A stretch of DNA of 6,862 bases from Gammaproteobacteria bacterium (lineage in GTDB: Bacteria > Pseudomonadota > Gammaproteobacteria > Competibacterales > Competibacteraceae). The stretch spans positions 1 through 6,862 of the forward strand of contig JAIFNF010000212.1 in NCBI GenBank assembly GCA_020047885.1, written 5' to 3'. Shown here piece after piece: positions 4,987 to 6,862 of the stretch; position 1 is the stretch's first letter; each line of letters opens with the position of its first letter. Made by a program: the position numbers and the translations under genes. The notes beneath the pieces were generated by a model. It was not told where the DNA came from. It saw only the letters and a list, made by a program, of their open reading frames with translations, and searched no databases.

Positions 4987-6488
4987 GGTTGTTTCCCCTC
5001 TCCCCTAGGCAGGGAGGTCGGGGCTGCGGAGTCCACTTTGTCAATCACATACCGCCCATCTTCGCCCTCGCTAATGCGCAATCGCACTTTCTGGTTCGGC
5101 TTCAGCCCTTCTAGGGAAACGCCTTTGACCGCCGGAAAATCCATGGTCATGGCTGGCCAATTCAGTGCCGGGATCGGTTGATGGGTGGCGTTCAGGGTGC
5201 GTGCATCGGCATCGACCGTGTTGATCACTGCCGCTGTCCAGATTTCCGGTTTCGGCAGCGCGGTCATCCGTTGCAAGCTGGCGCGGACACTGCTTTCCGA
5301 ATCCAGCAGGAACTGGGCGGACGTGACCACCTGTTCACCTGCTTGTAACCCGGAGCGGATTTCTACCCGGTCGCCGGATTCGATGCCGACCTCGACGGGT
5401 CGGGCGGCGAATCGGCCTCCGCCCAGTGCCATGATGACCCGCTGTTCGGTTCCGGTGGGAATGAGCGCCTCGCGGGGAATGTTGAGGACTTTGGTGCGTG
5501 GGGCGGCGTGGATGACTACATCAGCAAACATATTGAATTTGAGCCGCTCGCCGGGATTGGGGAAGCGTAACCGGGCGCGAACGGTGCGGGTCTTCGGGTC
5601 GACATCAGGGTAGATGTATTCGACCGTTCCCGTCCAGACTTCCCCAGGTATGTAGGGCAACCGCACCTCGGCAGACTGACCGACAGCCAACCAACCGGCT
5701 TGCTGGGTGAATACGTCGATCTTAATCCAGACCGTTGATGGATCGGCCAGGGTCATCAGTTCCATGGTCGGCTCGACATACATGCCTTCGCGGAGGTTGA
5801 GCGCCGACACAATGCCATCCTGTCGGGCGTACACCGCCGTGAGTTGACGAACCTGCCGCTCCTTTTCCAATTGCTGAATCTGGCTTTCCGCTACACCTAG
5901 CGCTAATAGTCGTTCGCGGGCTGAAATTTTCAGGGAGGGTTGGAGGCCGTCCAGCGCCTGTAAATACTCCTTTTGTGCGTTGACCAGTTCGGGGGCGTAG
6001 ATTTCCATGAGCAGTGCGCCCTGCTTGACCCGTTCCTCTAGGGTGCGCACTTTGAGACTTTCGACCCAGCCGCTGGCGCGTAGATGAACATGGCTAAGGG
6101 CGCGTTCGTCGTAATCGATATAGCCGACCGTCTCGATGCGCCGCGCCAGATCGCTGCGTTCCACCGGTGCGGTTCGCACGCCGAGATTGTTGACTACCTC
6201 CGGAGCTATGGTGAAACCGGGATCGGTGACATCGCCCGCTGCGTCATCGGCATAGATCGGAACGTAATCCATGCCCATATCGTCTTTGGCAGGCGTGTTG
6301 GAGAAGATGGTGGGATTCATCGGATGGCGATATTTGACCGGCTTGCGCTCGGCTATCTCGCTACCGGTAGGCTTCTCGCTGGCTGGAGTGAGGTGGAGCG
6401 GAGCCAGCCAGGGTTGCAGATGGGGTGCCAGAACCACACCGGTGCCAAATAGCAAGATGGCAATCATGGCTGCCACGAAAATTTTCAT
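4983..6488 (-). CDS. cusB: CusB-type periplasmic adaptor with a C-terminal CusF domain
   Basis: This 501-residue membrane fusion protein links CusA to an outer-membrane channel and hands it metal. It is about 90 residues longer than E. coli CusB. In order: an N-terminal membrane anchor (1-21, no lipobox Cys); a heavy-metal-binding motif (53-79) with YRHPMNP and DMGMDYVP, where Met57, Met71 and Met73 are likely ligands; barrel-sandwich halves near 130-165 and 218-248 around an alpha hairpin (about 165-217); a beta-barrel (about 250-330); a membrane-proximal domain (about 335-405); then a fused CusF-like domain (about 415-486) with His436, Trp444, Met447 and Met449. The last residues (APTSLPRGEGKQP) come from a palindromic repeat. 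ATG 6486-6488 has AGGAA 7 bases upstream (6496-6500). It is the first gene of the operon in this window and overlaps cusA by 4 bp. Confidence 0.93.
   Translation of the reverse strand: MKIFVAAMIAILLFGTGVVLAPHLQPWLAPLHLTPASEKPTGSEIAERKPVKYRHPMNPTIFSNTPAKDDMGMDYVPIYADDAAGDVTDPGFTIAPEVVNNLGVRTAPVERSDLARRIETVGYIDYDERALSHVHLRASGWVESLKVRTLEERVKQGALLMEIYAPELVNAQKEYLQALDGLQPSLKISARERLLALGVAESQIQQLEKERQVRQLTAVYARQDGIVSALNLREGMYVEPTMELMTLADPSTVWIKIDVFTQQAGWLAVGQSAEVRLPYIPGEVWTGTVEYIYPDVDPKTRTVRARLRFPNPGERLKFNMFADVVIHAAPRTKVLNIPREALIPTGTEQRVIMALGGGRFAARPVEVGIESGDRVEIRSGLQAGEQVVTSAQFLLDSESSVRASLQRMTALPKPEIWTAAVINTVDADARTLNATHQPIPALNWPAMTMDFPAVKGVSLEGLKPNQKVRLRISEGEDGRYVIDKVDSAAPTSLPRGEGKQP
4987..5030 (-). 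repeat. Degenerate copy of the palindromic repeat at the cusB 3' end
   Basis: CCCCTCTCCC at 4995-5004 pairs with 5012-5023 over 10 positions (one G-T, and a TC bulge at 5018-5019), the same stem type as in cusA but worn. It encodes the tail PTSLPRGEG in the same frame as the cusA copy. On the minus strand it reads GGGGAGAGGGG just before cusA. Confidence 0.6.
4995..5000 (-). promoter_or_regulatory. Ribosome binding site of cusA, inside the repeat
   Basis: On the minus strand GAGGGG (4995-5000) ends 8 bases before the cusA ATG (4984-4986). It is the only Shine-Dalgarno-like stretch there and belongs to the palindrome, so the inserted repeat seems to have become, or replaced, the cusA ribosome binding site. 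The hairpin could also mask it until ribosomes finishing cusB open the stem. Confidence 0.55.
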
Positions 6489-6537
6489 GCAGAAGTTCCT
6501 ATGATCTGTTACGTAAGCAATGCAGGGTTCGCGCTTG

Positions 6538-6555
6538 TACCTTGGAACTCGTTAG
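6538..6555. repeat. 18-mer direct repeat, copy 1
   Basis: TACCTTGGAACTCGTTAG matches 6721-6738 (TGCCTTGGAATTCGTTAG) at 16 of 18 positions; both differences are transitions. The two copies are 183 bp apart and flank the hairpin element. They could be operator half-sites for the efflux operon or the edges of an inserted unit. Confidence 0.55.
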
Positions 6556-6576
6556 GCAGCTCGCAAAAAATATTCC

Positions 6577-6677
6577 CCATGTCACGAGGGAGCCATTGTG
6601 GGTTGGGCTTTAGCCTAACTCCTTAATGTTCAAAGCTAAAAAGAGTCAGGCTAAAGCCCGACCCACAACCGACATGG
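6577..6677. repeat. Large hairpin element (26-bp arms plus outer stem)
   Basis: The arm 6596-6621 (TTGTGGGTTGGGCTTTAGCC...) pairs with 6643-6668 over 26 positions with two differences, both allowing G-T pairing in one strand. The loop is 21 nt (6622-6642). After an internal loop (12 nt left, 2 nt right) a further 7-bp stem pairs CCATGTC (6577-6583) with GACATGG (6671-6677). The GTGGGTCGGGCTTTAGCC core resembles dispersed palindromes (REP or MITE-like) seen in many proteobacteria. It encodes nothing visible and lies about 90 bp upstream of cusB, within its leader. Confidence 0.75.
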
Positions 6678-6720
6678 CGGAACCGGATCGCCGACCCGCT
6701 GAGGGGTATTTATTGTGCCT

Positions 6721-6738
6721 TGCCTTGGAATTCGTTAG
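6721..6738. repeat. 18-mer direct repeat, copy 2
   Basis: Second copy of the sequence at 6538-6555, in the same orientation, on the far side of the hairpin element from cusB. Confidence 0.55.
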
Positions 6739-6799
6739 ACCGTTTCGTGGATTCAGGTTCGCTTTGCTAAAAGCCCTAAGCGTAAGATGATGTTATAAT

Positions 6800-6858
6800 A
6801 AAATTTGTTCTGTAAATTTTCCCATTGGTAAATTTTAATATATATTCTTAATATATAT
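6800..6858. repeat. AT-rich cluster of short repeats
   Basis: AAAATTT (6800-6806) and AAATTTT (6814-6820) form an inverted repeat with a 7-nt gap. GTAAATTTT occurs at 6812-6820 and 6828-6836. TTAATATATAT occurs at 6835-6845 and 6848-6858 (period 13). The base composition changes sharply from the GC-rich operon, as in a promoter or operator region or a junction with different DNA. The window ends before this can be resolved. Confidence 0.6.
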
Positions 6859-6862
6859 CTCT

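Larger units (their letters stand above)
6489..6862. other. Non-coding leader upstream of cusB
   Basis: I see no gene in these 374 bp. The region holds the cusB ribosome binding site, a large hairpin element (6577-6677), two near-identical 18-mers (6538-6555 and 6721-6738) and an AT-rich edge (about 6781-6862). The operon promoter should lie here, but I could not find a convincing -35/-10 pair on the minus strand, nor a MerR/CueR-type or CusR-type operator. A TATAAT at 6794-6799 on the plus strand has no matching -35. Confidence 0.7.

Noticed and set aside
6794..6799. Plus-strand TATAAT as a promoter
   Set aside because: There is no -35 at a suitable distance, and the surrounding AT-rich DNA makes a chance match likely.
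6538..6858. CRISPR array in the repeat-rich leader
   Set aside because: The repeats are of different kinds, mostly in two copies, with no regular spacer length and no cas genes.
6489..6862. Copper-responsive operator (CueR/MerR dyad or CusR box)
   Set aside because: I read both strands for the ACCTTCC-type dyad with long spacer and for the TGACA/TGTCA-type palindrome and found no good match.

Overview
The window carries one leftward (minus-strand) copper/silver efflux operon. It runs from high to low coordinates: a CusB-type periplasmic adaptor (4983-6488), a CusA-type RND pump (1813-4986), a free CusF-like periplasmic metallochaperone (1440-1793) and a DUF6279-type lipoprotein (527-1432). 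The first two genes overlap by 4 bp (ATGA). The other junctions are 19 bp and 7 bp, so a single transcript is likely. A small rightward gene for a membrane-anchored 73-residue protein (187-408) converges on the operon. The left edge (about 1-89) looks like the right end of an IS200/IS605-type element.

The fairly GC-rich DNA, RND-type efflux, Cus-type proteins, the DUF6279 lipoprotein and dispersed palindromes of the ctctccc-ggt-gggagag type all fit a gammaproteobacterium. This assignment rests on protein style and repeats only, so it is inference; no rRNA or other marker is present.

How the genes work together: CusF and a second CusF-like domain fused to the C-terminus of CusB would bind periplasmic Cu(I)/Ag(I). 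CusB, which also has an N-terminal metal-binding motif, would pass the ion to CusA. CusA keeps the methionine triad (M567, M617, M666) and the charged residues expected for proton-driven export. No outer-membrane channel (CusC/TolC type) and no regulator lies in the window. The lipoprotein at the operon's end has no known role.

The most unusual structure lies outside the domain content. (i) cusA and cusB both end in the same kind of mobile GC-rich palindrome, read in the same frame (PTPLPPGEG and PTSLPRGEG tails). In cusA it forms a terminator-like hairpin with the stop codon in its T-tract. In cusB it appears to supply the Shine-Dalgarno sequence for cusA. (ii) The 374-bp leader upstream of cusB holds a roughly 100-nt hairpin element flanked by two near-identical 18-mers, then a very AT-rich, repeat-rich edge. 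(iii) The left edge has three successive hairpins at the IS end, which could be the 3' part of a TnpB guide RNA, followed directly by a perfect 15-bp tandem duplication. I did not find a clearly new multi-gene system.
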